Shown: positions 47,854 through 57,937 of the stretch, in pieces
How positions within the stretch are numbered: position 1 is the stretch's first letter
Layout: every line of letters starts with the position of its first letter
Assembly: GCA_937907395.1 (NCBI GenBank)
Contig: CALCII010000012.1
Span: 262,252-326,251, forward strand
DNA: 64,000 nt
Source of the DNA: an uncultured Chitinophagaceae bacterium
GTDB lineage: Bacteria > Bacteroidota > Bacteroidia > Chitinophagales > Chitinophagaceae
Direction: 5' to 3'
The notes under the pieces: generated by a model
What the model saw: the letters and a program-made list of their open reading frames with translations, nothing else
The model's database searches: none
Told to the model about the DNA's origin: nothing
Translations under genes and position numbers: made by a program

Positions 47854-50829
47854 TTAGAAGTCAAGATTTAAGCCGAATACAAAAGTTCTGGGGCGTGGAT
47901 AAATATTATTATCGATACCTCCAAACACTTCGGGATCCAAGCCTGTGTACTTAGTAATGATAAATGCATTCTGTACGTTGGCGCTTAAACGCAACCTAAC
48001 TCCTTTTGCAATTTCACCAGCATCATACCCGATATTGATATTATCCATACGCAGGAAAGAAGCGTTCTGAATATAATAATCAGAGAAGTACTGATTGTTT
48101 GCAAAACGTGTATTCAGATAATCTGCAGAACCGTTTGCAAGGAAACCAAGCGGATTGATGAACTGACGCAATACACCGGCATTTGATGCATAGTTGTTAT
48201 ACATGTAGTTGCCAATGCTGCCACGCATTACAAACCCTGCTGAGAATTTCTTAACAGTGATGCTTGAGTTAATTCCCAGGAAATATTTAGCAGCCGGGTT
48301 TTGATAGAGATAAAGATCGTTTTCATTGATGATACCATCTCTGTTCAGATCTTCATATAAACCTTCGATTGGTTTATTATTTGCATCATATACCTGTTTG
48401 TAAACATAGAATGTATTAGGACGCTGACCAACCAACTGACGTTGAATGGTGTTACCTGTACCACCACTGATACCACCTACAGCAATACCCTTGAAATTAG
48501 GATCGGGATTGTCGAGCAGTTTTGTAATCTTTGGAACAGCATATGTAAAGTTTGCTCCGATGCTCCATTCCACGTTCTTGTTGCGAACCGGAACTACATT
48601 CAAAGTTGCTTCCACACCTTTGCTTTCAATATTACCTACGTTTTTCAAAAGCTGATTGCTGAAGTTTGCACCTGCGGGAACAGGAACCACACTCAACAGA
48701 TCTTTTGTCTTGCGGATAAATCCTTCAACTGTACCAGTGATCCGATTATTAGCAAAACCGAAATCAACACCTACGTTGATGTTGGTAGTGGTTTCCCAAC
48801 GAAGTTTTTCATAATAGGAACCGGGACGATACATATTTACATAAGCATCTCCTAACAAGTATTGCGCCTGGTTGTTACTGATTCCATAACTTGGCAAATA
48901 ACCATACCAGTCAATACCATCCTGCTGGCCGGTTACACCATAACCAACACGGAGTTTCAAGTCGGAAACTGATTTAGAGTTCTTAAGAAAATCTTCTTCA
49001 CTGATACGCCATGCAACAGCACCTCCGGGGAAGAAGCCCCAACGACCGCCTGTGTAGTATTTACTACTACCATCGGTACGGGCATTCAGGGTAAGAACAT
49101 ATTTGCTTGCGATTGTGAAATTCAAACGACTGTAGTAAGATATCAACAAATAACCAGGATATCCATTATTGATAAAGTTTGGATTCGTATTCGGAATCGT
49201 ATCTCCGTTATAACGTCTTCCGGGATTATTATAAGAATATGCAGTAACACTTTGACGACCATGGCCCACCATGAAATCAAGACGACTGTTAATAGGCTTG
49301 ATATCTGTAACATAATTCAGATAAACATCATACAGAAAACTTTTACGTTCGCTGTAATAGGGAGAATAAGAACCTTTGTTACGGTAGTCAGATGCTGCAC
49401 TGTCAGAAAGCTTATTCACACCACTTCCTCTTGAGAAATCATATCCAAGATTGAGGTTTGCACGTAACCCTTTAATAAAAGGAAGTTGATAATCGAACTG
49501 GATATTACCAAGACTGCGATATGACTGACCATCATTCATGCGAAGGTTTCTGTCGAGCAATGCAGCGGGATTACGATTTGACAGTTGCATAGGCAATCCA
49601 CTGTTTTCTAACCATTCCCAATATCCACCATAACGATTGTTACCGGATAATAAAGGTTTGGTAGGATCGAAAGATACGGCGTTACCAATAGCACCTTCAT
49701 CTGCAAATGAACTCCATGTATTAGACATTTTCAGGTTCAGGTCAACTTTCAGTTTGTTATTCAGGAAGCTGGGACTAAGGTTCATTGAACCTGTTAAACG
49801 TTGGAAGTTTCCTGATTTCAAAAGGCCATCCTGGTTGAGATAACCACCGCTTATACGGAATGGCCATTTGCCATTAAATGCTGCGCCATTTAAACTCAGG
49901 TTATAATCCTGTCCTAATGCATTTTGATAAATCTGATCCTGCCAATCGGTACTGGCTTTGCCCAATAGATTAATCTGGGAAGCAGTTCCTTTTTCGTTGA
50001 TCAGTTGAGTGAACTGAGAAGCAGAAAGAACGTCTACTTTTCCAGAAAGTGTTTGAAGGAAACCTTGTGCACCAAAGTTCCATTTCAATTTTCCTTTTTT
50101 ACCCTTTTTAGTAGTGATCAGGATTACACCGTTTGATGCACGTGAACCATAAATCGCTGCAGCAGAAGGATCTTTCAGGATTGTAAAAGTTTCGATATCA
50201 TTCGGGTTGATCAGGTTTAACGGGTTTGCTGTACCAGCAATACCACCATTATCAACCGGAATTCCATCAATTACAATCAAAGGATCGTTAGAGGCATTCA
50301 AAGAAGCACCTCCACGAATACGGATGGTACTACCAGAACCGGGAGCACCACTGTTTGGTGTTACCTGAACACCGGCTACTTTACCGGCAATCAGTTGCTC
50401 TGGTGTTTGAAGTGCACCCTTTACGAAATCCTTAGATGTAACAGTAGCAACGGCACCCGTAAGGTCTTTCTTACGTTGAGTACCGTAACCTACTACCACA
50501 ACCTCATTAAGGTTGGAACTGGCAGCAACAAGTGATATACTCAGCTCAGCTGACTCACCCACTTTTACTTCCAGGCGGGTAAATCCAACTGAAGAAATAA
50601 CGAGAACATCATTCTTTTCTGCTAAAATCCGGAAATTACCATTTGCGTCAGTAGTGGTTCCACGGGAGGTTCCTTTTACTGAAACAGAAGCATTAGGAAC
50701 TGCGCTTCCGTCCTTACTGTCAGTAACCTTTCCGGTTACAGTTTTTCCTTGTGAAAAACTGAATTGTGCTAATGCCAAAAACATGAGCATTAATGCTCCT
50801 GTTTTGGTAAGCAGTCGTTTGAAGGTCAT
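47854..50829 (-). CDS. susC: SusC/RagA family TonB-linked outer membrane transporter
   Basis: The product has 991 residues with a signal peptide (ends AQFSFSQGK). A carboxypeptidase-like regulatory domain (about 30-105, VTGKVTDSKDGSAVPNASVS) precedes the TonB box region and plug (EVVVVGYGTQRKKDLTGAVA, IRIRGGASLNASNDPLIVIDG). A 22-strand barrel fills the rest and ends RPRTFVFGLNLDF, with a terminal phenylalanine. It imports maltooligosaccharides in a TonB-dependent way with SusD as lid. A 159-base gap separates it from the upstream amylase gene, so it may have its own promoter. Confidence 0.95.
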   Translation of the reverse strand: MTFKRLLTKTGALMLMFLALAQFSFSQGKTVTGKVTDSKDGSAVPNASVSVKGTSRGTTTDANGNFRILAEKNDVLVISSVGFTRLEVKVGESAELSISLVAASSNLNEVVVVGYGTQRKKDLTGAVATVTSKDFVKGALQTPEQLIAGKVAGVQVTPNSGAPGSGSTIRIRGGASLNASNDPLIVIDGIPVDNGGIAGTANPLNLINPNDIETFTILKDPSAAAIYGSRASNGVILITTKKGKKGKLKWNFGAQGFLQTLSGKVDVLSASQFTQLINEKGTASQINLLGKASTDWQDQIYQNALGQDYNLSLNGAAFNGKWPFRISGGYLNQDGLLKSGNFQRLTGSMNLSPSFLNNKLKVDLNLKMSNTWSSFADEGAIGNAVSFDPTKPLLSGNNRYGGYWEWLENSGLPMQLSNRNPAALLDRNLRMNDGQSYRSLGNIQFDYQLPFIKGLRANLNLGYDFSRGSGVNKLSDSAASDYRNKGSYSPYYSERKSFLYDVYLNYVTDIKPINSRLDFMVGHGRQSVTAYSYNNPGRRYNGDTIPNTNPNFINNGYPGYLLISYYSRLNFTIASKYVLTLNARTDGSSKYYTGGRWGFFPGGAVAWRISEEDFLKNSKSVSDLKLRVGYGVTGQQDGIDWYGYLPSYGISNNQAQYLLGDAYVNMYRPGSYYEKLRWETTTNINVGVDFGFANNRITGTVEGFIRKTKDLLSVVPVPAGANFSNQLLKNVGNIESKGVEATLNVVPVRNKNVEWSIGANFTYAVPKITKLLDNPDPNFKGIAVGGISGGTGNTIQRQLVGQRPNTFYVYKQVYDANNKPIEGLYEDLNRDGIINENDLYLYQNPAAKYFLGINSSITVKKFSAGFVMRGSIGNYMYNNYASNAGVLRQFINPLGFLANGSADYLNTRFANNQYFSDYYIQNASFLRMDNINIGYDAGEIAKGVRLRLSANVQNAFIITKYTGLDPEVFGGIDNNIYPRPRTFVFGLNLDF

Positions 50830-50988
50830 AATCTGTGTGTTTTAGTTTAAAGAGTAGTTGCAATTTATATATTAGGCATTCACATTCGTCATTTTGTTCA
50901 TCCCCCTGCTCAAAAAGGCTTACAAATGTCAGTCAAACAGATGGACTAAAAGCTGACTTAGGTCATGTCTCAGACAAACAAAATATCA

Positions 50989-53901
50989 TTATCGCTGCAC
51001 CATAATTTTCTCATAGCGAACCATGTTATCTACCCGTACCTGCAGGATATAAGATCCCGGAGTTATGGTTGAACCACCAAAGTTGCTGCGATCAAATTCG
51101 AACACTTGTAAACCCTTCAACTGGAAGCCAAGGTTCCTGGTTGCCAGCACCTGTCCCTGAATATTCATCAGTTGAATGCTTACTTTTCCGCTCTTGGGTA
51201 ATTCGTAACGAACATACGCATTTTGCTGAACAGGATTGGGGAATACATCCAGTTTAAAATTAGTGGCATCGGCTATCTGATCTCTCACGTTCGTTACCAC
51301 ACCACCTGTGATATTCTGGTCAATCCAAACACGGTATTCACCCGCTCCCAGGGTTACGTTTTGTGGAGAACCAAATGAAGTGAATGTTCCGCCACGGGTA
51401 TAATCATAATAGGTGCCTGCCGTTGGGAATGTAACACTCCTTGTTTGAGAGTTTACATCAAAATTGGCTACAGTTACCATTTTCAGCGATGAATGATTGA
51501 CTACAACAACCTTCCACAAGTCTGTTCCCAAGCTGGTTCCGGTAGTCATGGTTGTATTATTAAATGCATTGGGTTTTTGCAAACGCAATTTATTCATAGC
51601 TGCAAATGTTTCGTATAAACGACGGCGGCCGTTTGGAGATACGGCAGTCCAGTAATCCCAGCGAACGGGTTTCGGATTGGTATTACAAGAACTGCTGAGT
51701 GTTCCGTTTTCACAGCGATTTATAGAAAAATCGTAACCAACTTCACCAAACTGCCAGATCATCTTTGGACCAGGGATTGACAAAAAGATTGCTGCCATTG
51801 CTTCAGTACGTGCCAATGCTACAGACAGTGTTTTCACATTATGCGAACCATTTGTTGTATTACCATTAGTAAGATTGCTGTACATAATCCGCTCTTCATC
51901 ATGACTTTCAGCATAGGCTATCAACCCTGGTTTATCATTTACCCAATCATTATTCCATCGATTTCTCCAATATGCACGATTAATATCTGAATTGGTTGAA
52001 TAACCCATCGTGTTCTGAGCAAACTCAGAAGTCATTTTTCCCCATAACATCAAACCTCTTGCTGCCAGTTCATATTCTTCCGCATCAACACCCAGATGTT
52101 CAAGAATGCAATAAGAACCAGAAGATACCGCCTGCATTTTGTTATAATAATTTTGCCAGATATCAATACGTCCCTGGCTGTAAGAACTCCAGGCACCAAC
52201 ATCAGATCCATAGTTTTGTGTAGTGAACCCTTTACTGAGATCCCAACGGAATCCATCAAGTTTATATTCTGTGAGCCAGTATTCAATATAACGTTCTGTC
52301 ATATACTTTGTCATAGCAGAGTTATGATTGAAATCATTATAAACATTAAAGGGGTGTTGTGCCGTTACATACATGTAAGGATTATCGCTGGTTGGCTGAC
52401 TGGTAGCTTTGTTCCACCACATGGTAGCCATAGCAGAGTTACCGGTAGCATGGTTCCACACCGCATCTATCACAACCGCAATACCGTATTTATGTGCATC
52501 ATTGATAAAATCTTTAAATGCCTTTTTAGTACCATACGCTTTATCCAAAGCAAAGAAGTAAGAAGGATTATAACCCCAGCTGTTATTACCGTCAAATTCA
52601 TTTACCGGCATTAATTCAATACAGTTGATTCCCAAACGAGCCAGGTAAGGAAGCGTATCTCTCAGCGTTTGATAATTCTGCGCAGCTGAGAAATCACGTA
52701 TTAAAAGTTCGTACACATTCAGATTGTATTTACCGGGACGTACATATCCCGCATCTGTCCATGTATAAGTATCACCCGGTTTAATAACTCCCACAAAACC
52801 TCCGGTTGTTTTACCGGTTGGATAGGGAATCATATTGGGGAAGGTAGCTGCAGATATAAACCTGTCATCACCATAAGGATCTAAAACAAGTTCAGAATAA
52901 GGATCGGCTACACGAATCGTATCATCAACCACATATTGAAAACGATAGGATTGTCCGGGAGTAAGCCCTGTGATTTTTGTCCAGAAATAGTTACCATCTT
53001 TCTTCATCAAACCGTCGCAGGTTTGAACCCAGTTATTGAAATCTCCAATAAGAGAAATTTTCCCTTTACCGGGAGCATTGATTATAAATACAGCAGAAGT
53101 ATTGTTATCCTGGAAAGTAATCCCATCTGCCACACCTGAAGGTTTCGTTCCTGTTGGTGCAGATGCTGGTGGGCGGAACCAGTTGATGGTATCTCCTATT
53201 GTTGAGCTTCCATCATTTGCTGAAACTGTAATTTGTTGTTCACAAGTAGAAGTAGCATTGGCTGTACCACTTACGCTGGTAGCATTAGAGGCAGAACCAA
53301 TCTGACTGGGAGAACCGCCTGAACCACTTTTAAAATTCAAAGTGAGCGTGGCATTTTTAGATGTTACTGCCTGTACCGCCAGTGAAGTTGTTGCAGAACT
53401 GATAGGTTCCGGAATGGGAACATACATGGGCTGCATTAAAGGCTGTACAAAACGAACTGCAAATTGTCCGCTTGTATATACGGGCAAATACATATCGCTA
53501 CCATCAATATTACGTTGTACTAACGTACCCGCCTGGTTGCGGAATAACACAGCAATTTTTAAAATCGTTTCCCCTGCCGGTACATTATAGAATGTTCTGA
53601 TGTTGGGAATCGTATAAACCCATTTACCACCACTTAAGGTTGCCTGGGGTGCAGTTGCCGTTCCCCATGTACCCTGAACATATTTCCAATCGGATTGACT
53701 GGTACTTAAGTTTGTAATTACACCTGTATGCAAAAACACAGGTCCGGCAGATCCGTTCAAACCTTTATTCCCCTTTGTTGGGTCCATTGTAATGGTGATA
53801 GAACCATTATCAGTTGGAAAATCCGGGGAAATTGCTAAAAGTTGAGCATTGGTGTAGGCACACACCGAGGCAAGCAAGATGGTAATCAATAGTCTTTTCA
53901 T
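50989..53901 (-). CDS. Secreted alpha-amylase family GH13 enzyme with T9SS sorting tail
   Basis: The product has 970 residues with a signal peptide (ends CAYTNAQLL). Residues about 20-270 are beta-rich N-terminal modules. A CBM48-like module follows (about 270-370, PGKGKISLIGDFNNW, YRFQYVVDDTIRVADPYSE). The GH13 barrel (about 395-790) has all four conserved regions: VVIDAVWNH, GFRWDLSKGF with the nucleophile Asp, CILEHLG with the acid Glu, and AESHDEER with the third acid. The C-terminus from LDVFPNPVQQNAYVRYELP is a type A T9SS sorting domain. It should cut starch outside the cell and feed SusC/D. It takes the place of the lipoprotein SusG. Confidence 0.93.
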   Translation of the reverse strand: MKRLLITILLASVCAYTNAQLLAISPDFPTDNGSITITMDPTKGNKGLNGSAGPVFLHTGVITNLSTSQSDWKYVQGTWGTATAPQATLSGGKWVYTIPNIRTFYNVPAGETILKIAVLFRNQAGTLVQRNIDGSDMYLPVYTSGQFAVRFVQPLMQPMYVPIPEPISSATTSLAVQAVTSKNATLTLNFKSGSGGSPSQIGSASNATSVSGTANATSTCEQQITVSANDGSSTIGDTINWFRPPASAPTGTKPSGVADGITFQDNNTSAVFIINAPGKGKISLIGDFNNWVQTCDGLMKKDGNYFWTKITGLTPGQSYRFQYVVDDTIRVADPYSELVLDPYGDDRFISAATFPNMIPYPTGKTTGGFVGVIKPGDTYTWTDAGYVRPGKYNLNVYELLIRDFSAAQNYQTLRDTLPYLARLGINCIELMPVNEFDGNNSWGYNPSYFFALDKAYGTKKAFKDFINDAHKYGIAVVIDAVWNHATGNSAMATMWWNKATSQPTSDNPYMYVTAQHPFNVYNDFNHNSAMTKYMTERYIEYWLTEYKLDGFRWDLSKGFTTQNYGSDVGAWSSYSQGRIDIWQNYYNKMQAVSSGSYCILEHLGVDAEEYELAARGLMLWGKMTSEFAQNTMGYSTNSDINRAYWRNRWNNDWVNDKPGLIAYAESHDEERIMYSNLTNGNTTNGSHNVKTLSVALARTEAMAAIFLSIPGPKMIWQFGEVGYDFSINRCENGTLSSSCNTNPKPVRWDYWTAVSPNGRRRLYETFAAMNKLRLQKPNAFNNTTMTTGTSLGTDLWKVVVVNHSSLKMVTVANFDVNSQTRSVTFPTAGTYYDYTRGGTFTSFGSPQNVTLGAGEYRVWIDQNITGGVVTNVRDQIADATNFKLDVFPNPVQQNAYVRYELPKSGKVSIQLMNIQGQVLATRNLGFQLKGLQVFEFDRSNFGGSTITPGSYILQVRVDNMVRYEKIMVQR

Positions 53902-53926
53902 ACAGCGTAAACGATTTTAGAGAAAA

Positions 53927-53934
53927 CAAATTTA
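53927..53934 (-). promoter_or_regulatory. -7 element TAAATTTG for the amylase gene
   Basis: An exact TAnnTTTG match on the minus strand, 25 bases upstream of the amylase ATG at 53901. Confidence 0.55.
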
Positions 53935-53975
53935 ACAGTTCCCTATATATAAATCACTTTTAGAGCCATGTTTTT

Positions 53976-53985
53976 CAAACGTTTG
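53976..53985. promoter_or_regulatory. CAAACGTTTG palindrome upstream of the starch locus
   Basis: A perfect 10-base palindrome with a central CG, the style of LacI/GalR-family operators. It sits about 40 bases upstream of the -7 element. An imperfect palindrome, TAACAACTGTTA (53989-54000), adjoins it. No LacI-type regulator gene is in the window. Confidence 0.45.
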
Positions 53986-54047
53986 CGCTAACAACTGTTA
54001 GTTGTTTGACCTTTGTTTAAAGGATCAGAGATTTCGCTCAAACAAAA

Positions 54048-55706
54048 TCAGTTTCGGGAGTATCTTTTTTGTCCTGCCGATATCGTAAACATGACTTTTG
54101 CATTCCTGATTTCCTGAAATGACGCATGCATCAAATCGGTATTGAGAACAACAAAATCTGCAAACTTTCCCTTTTCAATACTTCCTTTTTCGTGCTCTTC
54201 AAAATTAGCTTTAGCAGCCCATACTGTCATACCACGTAATGCAGCTTGACGATTCAATGCATTATCCATCTGAAAACCACCAGCAGGGTATTCCTTTTCA
54301 TCTTGCCGGAACACAGCGGCACAAAATGTTTTGATTGGATCAATGGATTCAATAGGAAAATCAGTCCCTAATGGCAGCCATCCGTTTTGCTGTAATAACT
54401 CATTGTAAGCATATGCTTCTTTTATTCGCTGTTTTCCCAGCCGCATTTCTGCCCAGTACATATCACTGGTTGCATGGGTGGGCTGTACGCTGGGAATTAT
54501 ACTAAACCTGCCGAATAGCCGAACATCTTCTGCATTCACTACCTGTGCATGTTCTATGCGCCAACGCAAATCATTCTTGTTTTTCAAATACGTTCCATAA
54601 ATATTCAGGATGGTTCTGTTACCGCTATCACCAATGGCATGTGTACACATCTGCCACTTTTTTTCATAGAGAAAACGGGCTACAGAATCAAAATGCGCCG
54701 GACTGCTTAACAGGAAGCCATAGTACCCCGGTCGATCAGTATATGGATGTATTAAACAAGCTCCTCTTGAACCCAATGCACCATCTCCATACACTTTAAA
54801 ACTACGTACATGCAGAAAGGGTGTTTTGATAATCCCACGCTTGGAAAGTGCATCATAATTTTTGGGAGCATCACTGAGCATTATATACAACCGCATGGTT
54901 AAGATTCCCGCTTTTTGCATTCGTTCTATCTGCAACACCTGTTCATAATCCAGTCCGCAATCATCAATGGTTGTTAACCCAACCGCATAACAATTCCGTT
55001 GTGCAGCCAGCAATGCTTCCTGCACCTGTTGTTCTGAGGGAGGTGGAATAACTTTTGAAACAAGATCAATAGCATTATCCACCAATACACCTGTTGGTCG
55101 TTCGTTCTGCAGCAATACATCACCACCTGTAAGCCGGGTTCTTGCAGTAACGCCGCCCCTACTTAATGCCAGATCATTTGCAATAGCTGCATGTCCATCG
55201 ATTCTCGTAAGCAATACAGGATTGTCGGGGAATAACTGATTCATTAAAGTATTTACCGGAAAATCTTTCGTTTCCCAATCGTTCTGATCCCAGCCCCTGC
55301 CAATGATCCATTCGCCTTTTTGTGGTTTCCGTTCGTGTAAAAAATCATTGAGTCGCTGCAGTACATCTTCCCAACTGTTGGTACCCGTGAGATTACATTC
55401 ACGCAATCCTAAACCATAGCGGTAAAAATGAGCATGCGCATCAATAAAACCGGGATACACAAAAGCTCCTTTTGCATCCAGAACAGAATCTGTTTCATAC
55501 TGTTGCTGAAGGAATGCACTGGTGCCCACTGCTTCCACTTTCCCATCTTTTACAGCAATGGCTTCGACCACAGAAAAAAGACTGTCAACCGTATATACTT
55601 TCGCATTCAGAATGAGCAGATCTGCTTTTTTCTTTGTGCTGCAGGCGGTAAGCAAGCATACGAAAACGAAGAAGAACCGGGAGAAAGGAATCAATCGGAA
55701 TTTCAT
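54048..55706 (-). CDS. YtcJ-like amidohydrolase, lipoprotein
   Basis: The product has 552 residues. The lipobox is in LLTACSTKK, so it is an envelope lipoprotein. The amidohydrolase fold shows DAHAHFYRYGLGL (metal-binding HxH, residues about 90-95), CTHAIGDSGNR (His), WRIEHAQVVN (His) and LGTDFPIESIDPI (catalytic Asp). YtcJ-type proteins hydrolyse amide or urea bonds of unknown substrates. It stands between the starch locus and ligA and is transcribed alone; its start lies 60 bases from ligA, which runs the other way. Confidence 0.9.
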   Translation of the reverse strand: MKFRLIPFSRFFFVFVCLLTACSTKKKADLLILNAKVYTVDSLFSVVEAIAVKDGKVEAVGTSAFLQQQYETDSVLDAKGAFVYPGFIDAHAHFYRYGLGLRECNLTGTNSWEDVLQRLNDFLHERKPQKGEWIIGRGWDQNDWETKDFPVNTLMNQLFPDNPVLLTRIDGHAAIANDLALSRGGVTARTRLTGGDVLLQNERPTGVLVDNAIDLVSKVIPPPSEQQVQEALLAAQRNCYAVGLTTIDDCGLDYEQVLQIERMQKAGILTMRLYIMLSDAPKNYDALSKRGIIKTPFLHVRSFKVYGDGALGSRGACLIHPYTDRPGYYGFLLSSPAHFDSVARFLYEKKWQMCTHAIGDSGNRTILNIYGTYLKNKNDLRWRIEHAQVVNAEDVRLFGRFSIIPSVQPTHATSDMYWAEMRLGKQRIKEAYAYNELLQQNGWLPLGTDFPIESIDPIKTFCAAVFRQDEKEYPAGGFQMDNALNRQAALRGMTVWAAKANFEEHEKGSIEKGKFADFVVLNTDLMHASFQEIRNAKVMFTISAGQKRYSRN

Positions 55707-55765
55707 TCCCGAATTTAAGTTTGTTTTGCACGTGAGCCTGTAATTTTACCATTCATTCTGCAACT

Positions 55766-57874
55766 ATGTATTCAGCCGAAATAACCAAGAAATTACAACA
55801 TACAACCGGTCAACTTCAACAAGCAATCAAAGAAGGTCAATTCACCAGCAAGCAACTGGAGGAACTGCGGCAGGTGTTGCGGTTTCATGAATACCGTTAT
55901 TACATTCTTAACGATCCATTAATCAGCGATTATGAATATGATCAGTTATACAAAACACTGGAGCAAACAGAAGCAACACACCCGGAGCTGATTACACAGG
56001 ATTCACCCACACAACGAGTGGCACCGGGCTTAGGTACTGATTTTCAAAAAGTGCAGCACCTTGTTCCCATGCTGAGCCTGGAGAATTCCTACAATGCCGA
56101 TGATCTGATTGATTGGGACCGTAAAGCACGTGAGCTTACAGGTAAAGAGGTGATTGAATATTGTGCAGAACCCAAGTTTGATGGCGCCGGCATTTCACTG
56201 ATTTATGAAAATGATTTATTCGTACGTGGCGCCACCCGTGGCGATGGTACAGAGGGAGAAGATATCACCACCAATATCAAACAAATCAAATCGATTCCGC
56301 TTTCGGCATCCTTCAGTGAATACGGAATCCGGCAAATTGAAATACGGGGCGAAGTGTTAATGACAAAGCAACATTTCAAAGCTTACAATGATAAACTGGC
56401 AGAAGAAAACCTGCCTCCTTTGGCGAATCCACGTAACGCAGCCAGTGGTTCACTTCGTATAAAAGATGCAAAAGAAGTGGCCCGCAGAAACCTGGAAGCT
56501 TTTCTCTATCATGTTGGTTATATCTCGCTGGCAGGTGACCGTGAGTCTGCTCCAGGTAAAAAAGCACCTGCATCGCATAGCCAGGCATTGGCCATGTTGT
56601 GGAACCTGGGTTTCCGCAGCCCGGAAAATGAAAAGAAGGTGATTAAAGGAATTGAGGGTGTGATTGCTTTTTGCAAAGAATACGAGGAAAAGAGAGATGA
56701 ATTGCCCTATGAAATAGACGGGATGGTGATCAAGGTAAACGACCTGGAGTTACAGGAACAGATGGGCATGACATCACATCATCCCCGCTGGGCGATTGCT
56801 TATAAATTCAAAGCCCGGCAAGCCACTTCCAAATTAAAGGCAGTGGAATACCAGGTGGGACGAACAGGTGCTGTTACCCCTGTTGCCAAAATTGATCCGG
56901 TGCCTATTGGCGGTGTTACGGTTGCCAGCATTTCGTTACACAATGAAGATTTTATAAATGAAAAAGATCTTCGGTTAGGCGACACAGTTTTAGTGGAGCG
57001 TGCCGGAGATGTGATTCCCTATATCGTAAAGTCCTTTCCGGAGTTAAGAACCGGACAGGAACACAGGATTCACTTCCCGGAGAACTGTCCGGTTTGTGGC
57101 GATCCGCTCTTCAAGCCCGAAGGCGAAGCAGTTTGGCGCTGCAACAATATCAACTGCGAAGCACAGGTGGTGGAACGGATCATTCACTTCAACAGCAAGG
57201 ATGCTATGGACATCCGTGGAATGGGCGATGCCAATGTGCGGAAGTTTTATGAACTGGGCTACCTCAAAAACATTCCATCCATTTACCAATTGCCATTTGA
57301 AAAAATCCGGGGGCTGGAAGGATACGGAACGAAAAGCATTGAGAACCTTCGATCTGCCATTGAAGCATCCAAAAGCCAGCCTTTGCACCGGTTGATTTAT
57401 GCACTGGGCATCCGTTTTGTTGGGGAAGCAACGGCCAAAACACTGGCAGCTTCGGTTACCCATCTGCTGGAGTTAAAAGAAAAATCATTGGAAGATCTTC
57501 AGCAACTGGAAGATGTTGGTCCAAAAGTAGCATCGGCTATCCATGCGTTTTTCCGGAATCATGATAACATTCTGATGCTCGAACATCTTGAACAACTGGG
57601 AGTTCTGTTAAAAAACGAACAAAAAGAGATTCACAAAGGAGGCAACCTGGAAGGGTTTAGTTTTCTTTTTACGGGCACTTTACCCACGCTTAAACGAAGT
57701 GAAGCTGAGAAAATGGTGGAAGAAAACGGAGGAAGCATCCTTAGTGGCGTTAGTGCCAAACTTAACTACCTGGTGGTGGGAGAAGACGCCGGCAGTAAAC
57801 TGGAAAAAGCCAAGAAACTCAATACCATCAAGATCATCAGCGAAGAGGAGTTTTTGTCGATGCTGAAAAAATAA
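55766..57874 (+). CDS. ligA: NAD-dependent DNA ligase
   Basis: The product has 702 residues. The order of domains is complete: Ia (HEYRYYILNDPLISDYEYD), adenylation domain with active-site lysine in AEPKFDGAGISL (about residue 135), and the OB fold. A four-cysteine zinc finger follows (CPVCGDPLFKPEG, WRCNNINC), then HhH repeats (about 510-595) and a C-terminal BRCT domain (LEGFSFLFTGTLPTLKR). It seals nicks in replication and repair using NAD. The usual LDGLA after the lysine reads FDGAG. The next gene is a NUMOD4/HNH protein 63 bases later. Confidence 0.96.
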   Translation: MYSAEITKKLQHTTGQLQQAIKEGQFTSKQLEELRQVLRFHEYRYYILNDPLISDYEYDQLYKTLEQTEATHPELITQDSPTQRVAPGLGTDFQKVQHLVPMLSLENSYNADDLIDWDRKARELTGKEVIEYCAEPKFDGAGISLIYENDLFVRGATRGDGTEGEDITTNIKQIKSIPLSASFSEYGIRQIEIRGEVLMTKQHFKAYNDKLAEENLPPLANPRNAASGSLRIKDAKEVARRNLEAFLYHVGYISLAGDRESAPGKKAPASHSQALAMLWNLGFRSPENEKKVIKGIEGVIAFCKEYEEKRDELPYEIDGMVIKVNDLELQEQMGMTSHHPRWAIAYKFKARQATSKLKAVEYQVGRTGAVTPVAKIDPVPIGGVTVASISLHNEDFINEKDLRLGDTVLVERAGDVIPYIVKSFPELRTGQEHRIHFPENCPVCGDPLFKPEGEAVWRCNNINCEAQVVERIIHFNSKDAMDIRGMGDANVRKFYELGYLKNIPSIYQLPFEKIRGLEGYGTKSIENLRSAIEASKSQPLHRLIYALGIRFVGEATAKTLAASVTHLLELKEKSLEDLQQLEDVGPKVASAIHAFFRNHDNILMLEHLEQLGVLLKNEQKEIHKGGNLEGFSFLFTGTLPTLKRSEAEKMVEENGGSILSGVSAKLNYLVVGEDAGSKLEKAKKLNTIKIISEEEFLSMLKK

Positions 57875-57937
57875 AAGCGGTTTCACTTGACGATACCCGT
57901 TTGTGTTTTGTATATTTAAATCAATAAAACGAATCTT

